Source of the DNA: Streptomyces olindensis
GTDB lineage: Bacteria > Actinomycetota > Actinomycetes > Streptomycetales > Streptomycetaceae
Direction of reading: 5' to 3'
DNA: 64,000 nucleotides
Assembly (NCBI GenBank): GCA_000696115.1
Contig: JJOH01000019.1
Span: forward strand, 641,882 to 705,881
Part shown: one piece after another, positions 46,247 to 55,304 of the stretch
How the letters are laid out: each line of letters begins with the position of its first letter
Numbering within the stretch: position 1 is the stretch's first letter
The notes under the pieces: model-generated
What the model saw: only the letters and a program-made list of their open reading frames with translations
What the model was told of the DNA's origin: nothing
The model's database searches: none
Program-made: the position numbers and the translations under genes

Positions 46247-47131
46247 ATGCAGTTCCAGCAGCTCCAGTACTTCGTGGCCGTCGCCGAGACCCGGCACTTC
46301 ACCCGGGCCGCCGATCTGGTCCATGTCGCGCAGCCATCGCTGTCGCAGCAGATCAAGGCGCTGGAAAGGGAGTTGGGGGCCGACCTGTTCCTGCGGGCGC
46401 GCGGCAACATCACGCTCACGGACGCCGGGGAGGCGCTGCTGCCCCTGGCCCGGCGCATCCTGGCCGACGCGGACACGGCGCGGCACGAGGTGCTGGAGCT
46501 GGTGCAGCTGCGGAGGGGGCGGGTGCGGCTGGGGGCGACGCCGAGTCTGTGCACGGGTCTGCTGCCGGACGTGCTGCGCGCCTTCCACGACCGCTACCCG
46601 GGGATCCGACTGCTGATCGAGGAGGGCGGCTCCCACGACCTGGTGCGGGAACTGGCCCGTGGCGCGCTGGACCTGGCGCTGGTGGTGCTGCCGCTGCCGT
46701 CGCCCTCCCCCGCCCTGACGACGGTGGAGCTGCTGCGCGAGGACCTGGTCGTGGTCTCCTCCCCGGACGCGCCGAGGCCCGGGCAGGGGCGGCGGACCGT
46801 GCGCGTCGCCGATCTGGAGGGCGAGCGGCTTGTGATGTTCCGGCACGGCTACGACCTGCGGGAACTGACCGTGGCGGCGTGCCGGGCGGAGGGGTTCGAG
46901 CCGGACTTCGCGGTGGAGGGCGGCGAGATGGACGCGGTGCTGGGCTTCGTACGGGCGGGACTGGGTGTCGCCGTCGTCCCGCGGATGGTGGCCGCGCGGT
47001 CGGGGCGCGGACTGCGGGTGACTCCCCTGGCGCGGCCCGGCCTGCACCGCACGATCGCCCTGGCCCACCGCAGCGATGTGGCGCCGCCGCGGGCGGCGAG
47101 GGAGTTGCAGCGGATGCTGCTGGAGCGGTGA
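46247..47131 (+). CDS. LysR family transcriptional regulator of the sdh region
   Basis: The 294-residue product begins with the winged helix MQFQQLQYFVAVAETRHFTR, AAD-LVHVAQPSLSQQIKALERELG, then an effector-binding domain with VRLGATPSLCTGLLPDVLRA and VEGGEMDAVLGFVRAGLGVA (hinge and cofactor pocket). AAGAGG sits just before ATG 46247. It is divergent from sdhCAB, which by the usual LysR rule is its target. The effector may be a dicarboxylate, but nothing in the sequence proves this. Confidence 0.92.
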   Translation: MQFQQLQYFVAVAETRHFTRAADLVHVAQPSLSQQIKALERELGADLFLRARGNITLTDAGEALLPLARRILADADTARHEVLELVQLRRGRVRLGATPSLCTGLLPDVLRAFHDRYPGIRLLIEEGGSHDLVRELARGALDLALVVLPLPSPSPALTTVELLREDLVVVSSPDAPRPGQGRRTVRVADLEGERLVMFRHGYDLRELTVAACRAEGFEPDFAVEGGEMDAVLGFVRAGLGVAVVPRMVAARSGRGLRVTPLARPGLHRTIALAHRSDVAPPRAARELQRMLLER

Positions 47132-47197
47132 CCCACCGCCCGGGGCACCTGCGGATATTCCCTGCGCCCGGCAGCAGCCCGCGCCTACCCTCGACCC

Positions 47198-47518
47198 GTG
47201 GGTGATGAGCAGTACGTCCGGTATCGGGACGACATGAAGGTGCTGGCCGCCATCGGGGCCTGCGTCGACCGGCAGGCGGGCCGGGTCGTGGTGCGGGTGC
47301 CGCGCGAGCCGGCCGAGGCGGCGGTGGCGGCCTGGGAGCGCACGGAGGAGGGCGCGCCCGGCGCGGAGACGCCGGAGCAGTACGCGCTGCGGGACGGTGC
47401 CGCCGAGCTGGCGCTGATCGGCCTCGCGATCAGTGAACGCGGCCGCTGGGAGGGCGAGGAGGTCGTCGTGGACCTGGACGTCGCCTCCGCGGGGGCGGCG
47501 CTCCGCGCGGCGCGGTGA
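47198..47518 (+). CDS. conserved-looking small cytosolic protein, unknown function
   Basis: A 106-residue protein: YVRYRDDMKVLAAIGACVDR, AGRVVVRVPREPAEAAVAAW, DGAAELALIGLAISERG and EEVVVDLDVASAG. It is soluble, acidic and probably alpha/beta. A TACCCT hexamer ends 6 nt before GTG 47198 and there is no ribosome-binding site, so a leaderless mRNA is likely. No family is recognised. Confidence 0.7.
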   Translation: MGDEQYVRYRDDMKVLAAIGACVDRQAGRVVVRVPREPAEAAVAAWERTEEGAPGAETPEQYALRDGAAELALIGLAISERGRWEGEEVVVDLDVASAGAALRAAR

Positions 47519-47687
47519 CAGCGGCTCCCGCCCGTCACCCGGTCCTGGCCGCTCCCGCACGGCGTGCGGCGGCGGCCGACCGGATCCGCTCCGGTGGGAT
47601 GCCGGCCCGTTCGCCGTCGATGTCCCGGGCGGCCTCGATCGTGGGAAGCGGTCCCGGGGCCGACCACCGGGACCGCCGCCCGTCCGC

Positions 47688-49832
47688 TCAGCCCGTCGCG
47701 TCGACCAGCGCCAGCTCGTGCAGCCGCTCCGGAGGGCCGGGGCGGGCGTAGTACCAGCCCTGTGCCGTGTCGCAGCCCAGTATCCGCAGCTGCTCGGCCT
47801 GCGCCCCGGTCTCCACGCCCTCCACCGTGACCGCGAGGTCCAGGCTGTGGGCCAGCGAGACGATCCCCTCGACGATCTTGAGGTCGACGGGGTCGGCAGG
47901 GAACTGCTGCATGCTCTGGGTGAAGGAGCGGTCGAGCTTCAGGATGCTGACCGGCAGGCGACGCAGGTTGGCGAGGTTGGAGTAGCCCGTGCCGAAGTCG
48001 TCCAGGGCGATGTCGACGCCCATCTCCGCCAGTCGGCGGAGCGGCTTCAGCAGGTCGTCGTCCGCGCCGATCAGGGCCGACTCCGTGACCTCCAGGCAGA
48101 GCGCGTCCGGTTCGATGCCCGTGCGTTCCAGGATGTCGACGGTGTCCTGGACCAGGCCCGGGTGGGTCAGCTGGCAGGGCGAGAGGTTGACGTTGATCCG
48201 CAGCGGGCCCACCGCCTCCGCACCGCCGTGCAGTTCCCGCCACTCGCGGGCCTGCCGCACCGACTGCTCCAGGACCCAGCGGCCCAGCGGCACGATCAGC
48301 CCCGTGTGCTCGGCGAGCGGGATGAACCGGTCCGGGCCGAGCACGCCGTGCTGCGGGTGCAGCCAGCGCACCAGGGCCTCGGCGCCCCGGACGCTGCCGT
48401 CGCCGAGATGCACCAGCGGCTGGTACTCGATGAAGAACTCGCCCCGCTCCAGCGCCGTCGGCAGCGCGGTGGTGAGTCCGTGCCGGGTGATGGCGCGGGC
48501 GTCCGCCTCCGGGTCGGCCAGCTCGAAGCGGTTGCCGCCCGCCGACTTGGCCCGGTACATGGTGATGTCGGCGCTGCGCAGCACCTCGGCGGGGCTGCGC
48601 TCCCCGGCCGGGCCCTCGACGATGCCGATGCTGCCGCGCACGGTCAGCTCGCGGCCGTCGACGCTGATCGGCGCGAGCAGCGCGTTCATGATGCGGGCGG
48701 CGAGTTCGTCGACCTCGCGCTGGGTGTCGGGGCCGGTGGTCAGGGCCACGAACTCGTCGCCGCCGAGCCGGGCCACCATCTCGCCCGGCGCGGTGGCGCA
48801 GGACTGGAGCCGGTCGGCGACCTCCACGAGCAGCCGGTCGCCGGCCGCGTGGCCGAGGCTGTCGTTGACGGTCTTGAAGCCGTCCAGGTCGAGGTAGCAC
48901 AGCCCGAACCGCTGTCCCTCGCCCGCGCCCAGGGCCTTCTCCAGGCGCTCGAAGAAGAAGGTGCGGTTCGGCAGGCCGGTGAGGGCGTCGTGCGTGGCCT
49001 CGTAGCGCAGGCGCAGGTTGAGCAGCCGCCGCTCGGTGGTGTCCTCCATGAGGGCGAGCTGGTACTGCGGGTTGCCGTCGGCGTCCCGGAGGAGGGAGAC
49101 CGTCAGGTTGGTCCACAGGACCGTTCCGTCCGGGCGGTAGAACGCCTTCTCCAGGTGGTAGTGCTCCCGCTCGCCGCGGACGAGTTCCTCGTAGAGCCGC
49201 CAGGTCTGGGGCGCGTCGTCGGGGTGCGTCCACTCCATGACGTTGCGGCTGCGCAGGGTCTGCTCGGAGACTCCGAACATGCGCAGCAGCGCCCCGTTGA
49301 CCTGGAGGATGTTGCCGTCCAGGTCGGCCATGCCGATGCCTATGGCCGCGCCCTCGAAGACGGCGCGGAAACGGGCCTCGCTCGCGTGCAGGGCCTGCGC
49401 GACCACCCCCTGTGCCTGGAGCGCGGCCTGCGCGATGGCCTCCTGCTCGGCCAGGGTCCGCTCGCGCAGCGCCCGTGCGAAGCCGGCGGCCATCGCGTGC
49501 TGCAGGCGCGCGCACCGGGCCCGCAGGTCCTCCTGGTCGCCGTCGTTCCCGCAGTACAGGACGAGGTAGGCGTCCACGCAGTCCAGCGTGCGGCTGAGTG
49601 CCTCGGGGTCGGTGCAGTGCGCGTCCACGAGGGCGGCGCCGACCGCCTTGCCCGCGTCGCCGTCGAAGGCCCGGGCCAGCAGAGCCTCGCTCAACCGCCG
49701 GGCCAGCGGCAGCAGGTGCGCCTCGAACTCCGGGCGGGTCGACGACGTCGAGGTCACCGGGAAGACCGCCCGGCTCCAGATCGTCGCGAACCGACGGAGT
49801 CTGTCCTCCGGCCCGTCCGGTTCCGCGATCAC
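47688..49832 (-). CDS. rmdA: PAS-GGDEF-EAL c-di-GMP enzyme, RmdA-like
   Basis: The 714-residue product has an N-terminal helical region (1-145), a PAS domain (about 150-270, ARFRAVFEGAAIGIGMADLD, EWTHPDDAPQTW), a GGDEF domain (about 280-440) with intact RLGGDEFVAL, and an EAL domain (about 460-705) with AEALVRWLHPQHG, NVNLSPCQL, ALDDFGTGYSNLANLRRLPV and KLDRSF. Both catalytic motifs look active. The layout, with no membrane segment, is that of RmdA (SCO0928), a phosphodiesterase controlling development in S. coelicolor. GTG 49832 overlaps the stop of the methyltransferase gene as GTGA, so the two are coupled. Confidence 0.88.
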   Translation of the reverse strand: MIAEPDGPEDRLRRFATIWSRAVFPVTSTSSTRPEFEAHLLPLARRLSEALLARAFDGDAGKAVGAALVDAHCTDPEALSRTLDCVDAYLVLYCGNDGDQEDLRARCARLQHAMAAGFARALRERTLAEQEAIAQAALQAQGVVAQALHASEARFRAVFEGAAIGIGMADLDGNILQVNGALLRMFGVSEQTLRSRNVMEWTHPDDAPQTWRLYEELVRGEREHYHLEKAFYRPDGTVLWTNLTVSLLRDADGNPQYQLALMEDTTERRLLNLRLRYEATHDALTGLPNRTFFFERLEKALGAGEGQRFGLCYLDLDGFKTVNDSLGHAAGDRLLVEVADRLQSCATAPGEMVARLGGDEFVALTTGPDTQREVDELAARIMNALLAPISVDGRELTVRGSIGIVEGPAGERSPAEVLRSADITMYRAKSAGGNRFELADPEADARAITRHGLTTALPTALERGEFFIEYQPLVHLGDGSVRGAEALVRWLHPQHGVLGPDRFIPLAEHTGLIVPLGRWVLEQSVRQAREWRELHGGAEAVGPLRINVNLSPCQLTHPGLVQDTVDILERTGIEPDALCLEVTESALIGADDDLLKPLRRLAEMGVDIALDDFGTGYSNLANLRRLPVSILKLDRSFTQSMQQFPADPVDLKIVEGIVSLAHSLDLAVTVEGVETGAQAEQLRILGCDTAQGWYYARPGPPERLHELALVDATG

Positions 49833-50641
49833 GCCGTACGCCCCACGCCCGCGAACCCGGAGAACGCATACGGATCCTCGTCCTCCGGTGCGGTGTCGGG
49901 CCGCCAGCGCGGCATCGCCACCAGTCCGGGTTCCACCATGTCGTACCCCTCGAAGAACCGCGCGATCTCCTCGCGCGAGCGCATGATCAGCGGGTTGCGG
50001 ATGTCCTCGTACACGTCCACCGCACCCCCGGCCCGCTCCTGCGGCAGCGGGATCCCCTCGTAGGAGGCGTGGGTGAGCACGAGCAGGCTGCCGGGCGCGA
50101 GCGCCTCGCGCAGTTCGGCCACCGCCCCGTACGGGTCGTCCTCGTCTTCCACGAAGTGCAGTATGGCAACGAGGAGCAGCGCCACTGGCTGATTCAGGTC
50201 GATCAGCCGCTCCACCTCGGTGCTGCGCAGGATCTCCTGGGGCTTGCGCAGGTCCGCGGCGACGATGGCCGCGTCCTCGTTGCCCTCCAGGACCGCCTGG
50301 CTGTGCGCCACGGCCACCGGGTCGTGGTCGACGTAGACGACGCGCGCGCCGGGGCGGGCGGCCTGGGCGACTTCGTGGACGTTGCCGAAGGTGGGTATGC
50401 CGGAGCCGATGTCCAGGAACTGGGTGATGCCCTGGTCGGCCGCGTAGCGCACGGCGCGGCGCATGAACGCCCGGTTCGCCTGCATGATCTTGGGGAGTCC
50501 CGGCATGAACTCCATGGCCCTGCGGGCCGCTTCCCGGTCGACCTCGAAGTTGTGCGATCCGCCCAGGTAGTAGTCGTACATCCGGGAAACGCTGGGCACC
50601 GAGATGTCGATGCTCCGTGGGGCCCAGGCGGGACGCTCCAT
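49829..50641 (-). CDS. SAM-dependent methyltransferase of the DUF574 type
   Basis: The 270-residue product matches the actinobacterial Methyltransf_19/DUF574 family: PSVSRMYDYYLGGSHNFEVD near the N-terminus, FLDIGSGIPTFGNVHEVAQ as SAM motif I, VVYVDHDPVAVAHSQAVL, and RSREEIARFFEGYDMVEPGL at the end. Streptomyces have many copies; targets are mostly unknown. GGAGAGATAG precedes ATG 50641. The GTGA coupling to rmdA suggests that it acts in the same developmental pathway. Confidence 0.92.
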   Translation of the reverse strand: MERPAWAPRSIDISVPSVSRMYDYYLGGSHNFEVDREAARRAMEFMPGLPKIMQANRAFMRRAVRYAADQGITQFLDIGSGIPTFGNVHEVAQAARPGARVVYVDHDPVAVAHSQAVLEGNEDAAIVAADLRKPQEILRSTEVERLIDLNQPVALLLVAILHFVEDEDDPYGAVAELREALAPGSLLVLTHASYEGIPLPQERAGGAVDVYEDIRNPLIMRSREEIARFFEGYDMVEPGLVAMPRWRPDTAPEDEDPYAFSGFAGVGRTA

Positions 50642-50971
50642 CTATCTCTCCAAGGCGTAGGCGATCCGGTGTTCGAGCAGAGGCTACTGATCGCCCGCCA
50701 ATGGAGCGACCCGAAACGGAAATTGACCGTCCGTTCCCGGTCACTGCCTGCGGCACGTGCCGAATTGATACCCGTCCGCATGCCCTTCGAACATATGACG
50801 AACAGTGTCCGAGGCATTCCGGAGAGTTCCGGTCCGGAAGGGGGAGAGTGCCAGGAATTCGATGAGTTCAGGTGAAGCACGGCAAAACGGTCCGCCCCTC
50901 CGTGAGCACGGAGGGGCGGACCGGGTCGGCGTCGTCGGGTGACGAGATGAACCCTGGGGAGGTCGCTCTTG
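50642..50971. other. intergenic region upstream of the methyltransferase-rmdA unit
   Basis: These 330 bp hold the lipoprotein terminator at 50889-50922 and, towards 50642, the promoter region of the methyltransferase gene. The stretch around 50750-50800 is less GC-rich. No gene is supported. Confidence 0.55.
50889..50922 (-). terminator. intrinsic terminator of the lipoprotein gene
   Basis: Perfect 15-bp arms (GGTCCGCCCCTCCGT) with a 4-nt loop are followed, in minus-strand reading, by GTTTTGCC. This is one of the few classical hairpin-plus-T-run terminators in the window. It lies 50 bp after the stop of the gene at 50972. Confidence 0.92.
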
Positions 50972-51952
50972 TTATTCCGACGCGCCGACCAGCTTGCCGT
51001 CGGGCCGGACGGCGAACCAGGTGCCGCCGACGCCCTGGCCGTTGGTGTCACCGGGAGCCTTGTCGCCGGCGAAGGTGTAGATCGGCGAGCAGTTGATCGT
51101 CTGCTGCTTGCCCTTGCCGTCGGTCCGGTCGAAGATCATGTAGCCCTTCTCCTGGATGCCCTTGGTGTCGGCGAAGTCGACGGGCTCCACGAGCGGCCAC
51201 TTCTCCAGGCAGGCTCCGGTGCAGTTGGAGACGGGCTTGGGCCACGCCTTGTCCTTCTTGAACCGGTAGACCGTCATGCCGTTCTTGTCGACGACGATCT
51301 CGCCGAGCTTGGGGTCGTTACGGGTCGACAGCCCCAGTTCCTCGGCCTCGCCGGCGGCACCCACGCCGCCCGCGCCCTCCTGCACCTTCTTGCCGTCGGG
51401 GGCGAGCGCGTACCACTTGCCGCCCACGCCCTGGCCCTTGACGTCACCGGCGTTGACGTCCTTGGCGTAGCGGTAGGCCGGCCAGCCGCCGACGGTGAGC
51501 TGCTTGGTGCCGTCGGCCCGGGTGACCGAGCCGAGCAGCGCCTTGTCGATGCCCTCGCCGGCCTCGGCGTCGTCCGCGGGGACCGGCGGCCAGGTCTTGG
51601 CGCAGTCGCCGTCGCAGTTCGACTTGGGCGGCTGCTCGGTGTCCTGGTCGAACCGGTACAGGGTGAGGCCGAGGCTGTCGGTGACCACCTTGCCGATCTC
51701 GGCGGTGGAGACGGACAGCTTGCCCGCGGGGTTGGACAGGCCGGTGGGGCTCGGCGCGGCCGGCGGGCTGCTGGCGGTGCCGCCGACACCGTTCCCGGTG
51801 CCCGAGCCGATGCTTCCGTAGTCCCCGGGCGCGGCCGTGGCGCCCACGTTCTGGCTGGCCGCCGGTGGGCTGTCCTGACCGCACGCCGTCGTCAGCGCCA
51901 GGACCGCCGCGGCGCTCGCCACGAGTGAGGCGCTCCGCCAGGAGGTCTTCAT
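50972..51952 (-). CDS. SCO0930-family lipoprotein with repeated secreted domains
   Basis: The 326-residue product has a lipoprotein signal with lipobox LALTTAC (Cys at about residue 24). After a Gly/Pro/Ser linker it carries repeated units of the 'secreted repeat' type (PF03640): LGLTLYRFDQDTEQPPKSNC with DGDCAKTWPP, and GMTVYRFKKDKAWPKPVSNC with TGACLEKWPL, each followed by a segment with GVGGKWYALAPDGKKV or GVGGTWFAVRPDGKLV. Cysteine pairs probably form disulphides. GGGGAG precedes ATG 51952. It is anchored outside the cell; function unknown. Confidence 0.9.
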   Translation of the reverse strand: MKTSWRSASLVASAAAVLALTTACGQDSPPAASQNVGATAAPGDYGSIGSGTGNGVGGTASSPPAAPSPTGLSNPAGKLSVSTAEIGKVVTDSLGLTLYRFDQDTEQPPKSNCDGDCAKTWPPVPADDAEAGEGIDKALLGSVTRADGTKQLTVGGWPAYRYAKDVNAGDVKGQGVGGKWYALAPDGKKVQEGAGGVGAAGEAEELGLSTRNDPKLGEIVVDKNGMTVYRFKKDKAWPKPVSNCTGACLEKWPLVEPVDFADTKGIQEKGYMIFDRTDGKGKQQTINCSPIYTFAGDKAPGDTNGQGVGGTWFAVRPDGKLVGASE

Positions 51953-52202
51953 CGTCAACTCCCCATATTCGCAAGGGTGTTGCAGCGCCCTGCTGCGCCG
52001 CCGCACGGCCATGAGTACGCATGGGGGCGGCGTTTGTGTTCAACGTCCGGCCAAATTTCTTTCCGGAGCCTGTGACAGCCGCCGCACGCCCGTGCGGACC
52101 GGCCGCCCCACGCGTGACGCCGGATCAAACCGGCACCCCCGGAACATCCCTCTTTCGGGGCAATCCCCTTGCGCTGCGGCCCGCCTGGGCGGCACAGGGC
52201 TC

Positions 52203-52841
52203 ATGATCTTCGTCGTGTATGGACCCCTCTCGACTCAACCCGCCCTCGCCGCACGGGCCTTGGCGGTGGCGACGCTGACCTGGGCGCTCGTCGGCGCACC
52301 GGCCGGAGGGGCGGTGGCCGACTCCTGCGCGTACGCCTCGACGGGGCCGGACGGCACCAAGGCGGTGGCGGTCGCCGGGAGCAAGACCTGGCCGACCAAG
52401 CCGCCGTGCCCGACACCCACACCGACGCCCACCCCCACGCCCACCCCGAAACCCCCTCCGCCGAAACCGACCCCCACCCCGAGCCCGACGCCGACGCCGA
52501 GCCCGGACCCGCCACCGCCCTCACCCAAGCCCCCGCCCCCGAAACCGCCGCCCACCGCTGAACCGGAGCCTCCTCCTCCGCCCGCTCCAAGCCCGGCGGT
52601 GCCCGCACCCCGGCCGACTCCGCGGCCCACTCCTCCCCCGCCCCCTCCGCCGGCACCGGCACCGGCACCGAAACCGTCGGCCAGTCCCACCCCGCGTCCG
52701 TCCGCGAAGCCCGTGCACTACCCGCGTTACCGGGCCGCGCCACGGCCACGGCCGTCGAACAACACGCTGTCGCCGCTCACCTTCGTCCTGCTCGTCACGG
52801 TGCCCGCGGTAGTCGCCGTCGCCGCGCTGCGGGCGCGCTGA
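52203..52841 (+). CDS. secreted proline-rich protein with C-terminal membrane helix
   Basis: The 212-residue product has a signal sequence (ALAVATLTWALVGAPAGGAV), a short folded part with two cysteines (DSCAYASTG...KPPC), then about 110 residues of Pro with Thr, Lys, Ser and Ala (PTPTPTPTP blocks), and a last helix LTFVLLVTVPAVVAVAAL followed by RAR. It is a wall-spanning rod with a membrane stop at the end. ATG 52203 is chosen since earlier in-frame starts add nothing; its ribosome-binding site is weak. It resembles SCO0931. Confidence 0.8.
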   Translation: MIFVVYGPLSTQPALAARALAVATLTWALVGAPAGGAVADSCAYASTGPDGTKAVAVAGSKTWPTKPPCPTPTPTPTPTPTPKPPPPKPTPTPSPTPTPSPDPPPPSPKPPPPKPPPTAEPEPPPPPAPSPAVPAPRPTPRPTPPPPPPPAPAPAPKPSASPTPRPSAKPVHYPRYRAAPRPRPSNNTLSPLTFVLLVTVPAVVAVAALRAR

Positions 52842-52866
52842 TCCCTGGAAGCTCTGGAGGCACCTC

Positions 52867-53631
52867 TTGCCGGAATGGCTTGTTCTCACCCTCGCGATGC
52901 TGGCCGCCTGCGCCGTGGTGGTCGTCATCACCCTCGTTCGGCACCGCAGGGCGCCCGAGGACGAGGACCCCAGCGAGACTCCGGACGTCATCGAGTACAT
53001 GACGATGTGGATCGGTGTCGTGTACGCCATCGTCCTGGGCCTGGCGATCGCCGGTGTCTGGGAGGGGCGCAGCGCCGCCCAGGACCACGTCCAGGCCGAG
53101 GCGACCGCGCTGCACGAGATCTCGGAGCGGGTCCGGGTCTACCCGGCCGAGGAACGCGACCGCATCCGGGACGACATCCACGCGTACGTCAGCCACGTGG
53201 TCACCACCGAGTGGGACACCATGGCCGACTCGGGCCGGGTCACAGAGCGCGGCGGCGAGCTCTTCGAGCGGGTCCGCGCGGACGTCACCGACTACGAGCC
53301 GAGGACGGACTTCCAGGCCCAGGCCTACCAGCCGCTCCTCGACCAGGTGACCGCGGCGAGCCAGGCGCGGATCGCCCGGGCCGAGTCGACCGGGGAGACC
53401 ATGCCGGGCGTGGTGTGGTTCGGGCTGATCGCCGGGGCCGTCGTCACCATCGGGATGATCTTCGCGCTGCAGATCCGCAGAACGACACGCGAACTGGTCC
53501 TCGCCGGGCTGTTCTCGGCCCTGATCGCCTTCCTGCTGTTCCTGATCTGGGACTTCGACTCGCCCTACAGCCGGGGCGTGACGGCCTCGGCGGACCCCTT
53601 CCTGAACCTCTTCCCGGGTGTCGAGGACTGA
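52867..53631 (+). CDS. DUF4239 (bestrophin-like) membrane protein
   Basis: The 254-residue product has helices LVLTLAMLAACAVVVVITLV, MTMWIGVVYAIVLGLAIAGV, VVWFGLIAGAVVTIGMIFAL and LVLAGLFSALIAFLLFLIWD, with a helical extracytoplasmic part between the second and third. HDI-type features are absent; ATALHEISERVRVYPAEERD and the closing WDFDSPYSRGV are typical of DUF4239. The start is TTG 52867, because GGAGG lies 6 nt upstream and no ATG or GTG is near. It is 25 nt downstream of the proline-rich gene. Confidence 0.88.
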   Translation: MPEWLVLTLAMLAACAVVVVITLVRHRRAPEDEDPSETPDVIEYMTMWIGVVYAIVLGLAIAGVWEGRSAAQDHVQAEATALHEISERVRVYPAEERDRIRDDIHAYVSHVVTTEWDTMADSGRVTERGGELFERVRADVTDYEPRTDFQAQAYQPLLDQVTAASQARIARAESTGETMPGVVWFGLIAGAVVTIGMIFALQIRRTTRELVLAGLFSALIAFLLFLIWDFDSPYSRGVTASADPFLNLFPGVED

Positions 53632-53832
53632 CGGTGCCCCCACCACGGATCCCTGCCGGGGGGCGCGCGACCCACCGTCGCCGTCCCCTGGGCGGGCCAC
53701 CCCCGTACCCCGTTTGCGCTACTCCGATCGCGCCACCGCGGGCCCGTTCCTAGCGTTTCGGGCATCGAGGTGCAGGTGTGATGTGAGCGGAACAGGTCCG
53801 CGGCTGCTCCTCGGGGACCCGGAGGATCCATC

Positions 53833-54342
53833 ATGCGCGCGATATGCGTCGCTTCGGCCGTACTGCTGGGCGCCGGCGCCCTCACCTCCTGCGTGCCCGC
53901 CGCCGACGCGGCGATCGCGACCGACTTCGGTTTCGCCGTCGAGCCCTCCACCGTCGCGGCGGGCGGCCGGGTCACCCTGCGCGTGGAGCGCAACGAGGCG
54001 TGCCGGGGCGAGGCGGCCGTCTCCTCGGCGGTCTTCGACGTGGTCACCATCCCGCCGGGGAAGTCGTCGGCGACGGCCGTGGTCGACTGGGACGCCAAGC
54101 CCGGCGCCGTCTACGACGTGGAGTTCGTCTGTGACGAGTCGAGCGGCACCGCGCGTCTGACCATCGCCGGCGGCCGGCCGACGCACCACCACCGTCACCC
54201 CAAGGGCGTGCACGCCGGTGAGGGCGGCACCTTCGCCGGCCTCGACCTCAAGGAGATCGGCCTCGGGGCCGCGCTCATCGCCGGTTCCCTCGGCGCCGCC
54301 TACCACTTCTCGCGCCGCCGCCCCGACGAGGACGCCGGCTGA
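53833..54342 (+). CDS. anchored surface protein, Ig-like, paralogue of the 54465 gene
   Basis: The 169-residue product has a signal (ASAVLLGAGALTSCVPAADA, which also contains a lipobox-like LTSC), a beta domain with FAVEPSTVAAGGRVTLRVER and paired Cys (NEACRG, EFVCDES), a His-rich linker THHHRHPKG, a last helix IGLGAALIAGSLGAAYHFS and the tail RRRPDEDAG. The C-terminal helix plus basic tail resembles a sorting signal without a canonical LPxTG or LAxTG. CGGAGGATCC precedes ATG 53833. Confidence 0.78.
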   Translation: MRAICVASAVLLGAGALTSCVPAADAAIATDFGFAVEPSTVAAGGRVTLRVERNEACRGEAAVSSAVFDVVTIPPGKSSATAVVDWDAKPGAVYDVEFVCDESSGTARLTIAGGRPTHHHRHPKGVHAGEGGTFAGLDLKEIGLGAALIAGSLGAAYHFSRRRPDEDAG

Positions 54343-54357
54343 AGACGCACGTCCGCA

Positions 54358-54406
54358 GGTGTGCGCCCCGGGGTTCCCCGCGCGAGGGAACCCCGGGGCG
54401 CACACC
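54358..54406. terminator. very strong bidirectional hairpin between convergent paralogues
   Basis: Two perfect 21-bp arms (GGTGTGCGCCCCGGGGTTCC plus one more base) flank a 7-nt loop. It starts 15 bp after one stop and ends 58 bp before the other gene's stop. Confidence 0.92.
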
Positions 54407-54464
54407 GTTCAGGTGCGAGGCGACCGCTCGTAAGAAGGCCGGGGCGCAAGAAGCCCGGGGAGCG

Positions 54465-54953
54465 TCAGATGCGCCGTTCGGCCCGCCGGCGCATCCAGAA
54501 CACGCCACCGCCGACGAGCGCAGCGGCCACGAGACCGCCCCCGATGGCCATGTCGGTCGGGGTCGCGCCGGTGGTGCTGCCGCCGCCGATGCCGCCGCGG
54601 ACACCGCCGATGACGGTGAAGGCCTGTGGCTTGGTCAGGCTCTTGCCGTTGCACGTGACCGTGATGTCGTACGGCCCCGGACGGGCGTTGGCCCTGATGG
54701 TGGCGGTGCCCCTCGCCGTCTCCTTGGGGCCGGAGACGGGCGAGAGCTTCGCCGGCATGGTGAACGCGGCGGAGGTCGCCGTGCCACCGTGGCGGCAGCC
54801 GTCGACCGTGATGGTCAGCTGGCCGCCACGGGCGATGACGCTCGGCAGGGCGACGATGTTGCTGGGTGTGTCCCACGCGACGGCCGCGGGGGCGGAGAGG
54901 CCGAGGGCGGCGACGGCCGCACCGGCGACCGCCAGGGCACGAGTGTTAGGCAT
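54465..54953 (-). CDS. anchored surface protein, Ig-like, paralogue of the 53833 gene
   Basis: The 162-residue product has a Sec signal (AVAGAAVAALGLSAPAAVAW), a beta domain (LPSVIARGGQLTITVDGCRH, GPYDITVTCNGKSL) with two cysteines, a Gly/Thr linker, a last helix MAIGGGLVAAALVGGGVFWM and the tail RRRAERRI. Layout and cysteine spacing match the convergent gene at 53833. CGGAGG precedes ATG 54953. With the class F sortase gene upstream on the other strand, it is a candidate sortase substrate, though no known sorting motif is present. Confidence 0.78.
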   Translation of the reverse strand: MPNTRALAVAGAAVAALGLSAPAAVAWDTPSNIVALPSVIARGGQLTITVDGCRHGGTATSAAFTMPAKLSPVSGPKETARGTATIRANARPGPYDITVTCNGKSLTKPQAFTVIGGVRGGIGGGSTTGATPTDMAIGGGLVAAALVGGGVFWMRRRAERRI

Positions 54954-55304
54954 GTGAACCTCCGCGGAAGACGCCCCGGGACCCGTCCCCGGTCGATCGG
55001 CGAGAAAGCGCCTCCCAGGAAGACAGTCAGTTGCCTTGTCCGCACCCGCATTTCGGGAATGGTCCGTCCTGGTGAGAGAGGGCAGCGCGGGAAAACCGCA
55101 CAATGGGTTATCGCCGCAGGTCACGCACGGTCGGAAATTTCCTCACGGCGGCAACTCGGATGGCGCACCTCAGGGTCCCGGGCCGCCCCGCACAGCCCCG
55201 GGCCACCCGTTCGCTCCTGCCCCGTCGCCGCTTTCCCGCATGGCACTTAGCGTGCTGATATGCGCGAATGACACGGCGACGGCCGGGTCGAGAGGGGAAG
55301 GCGA

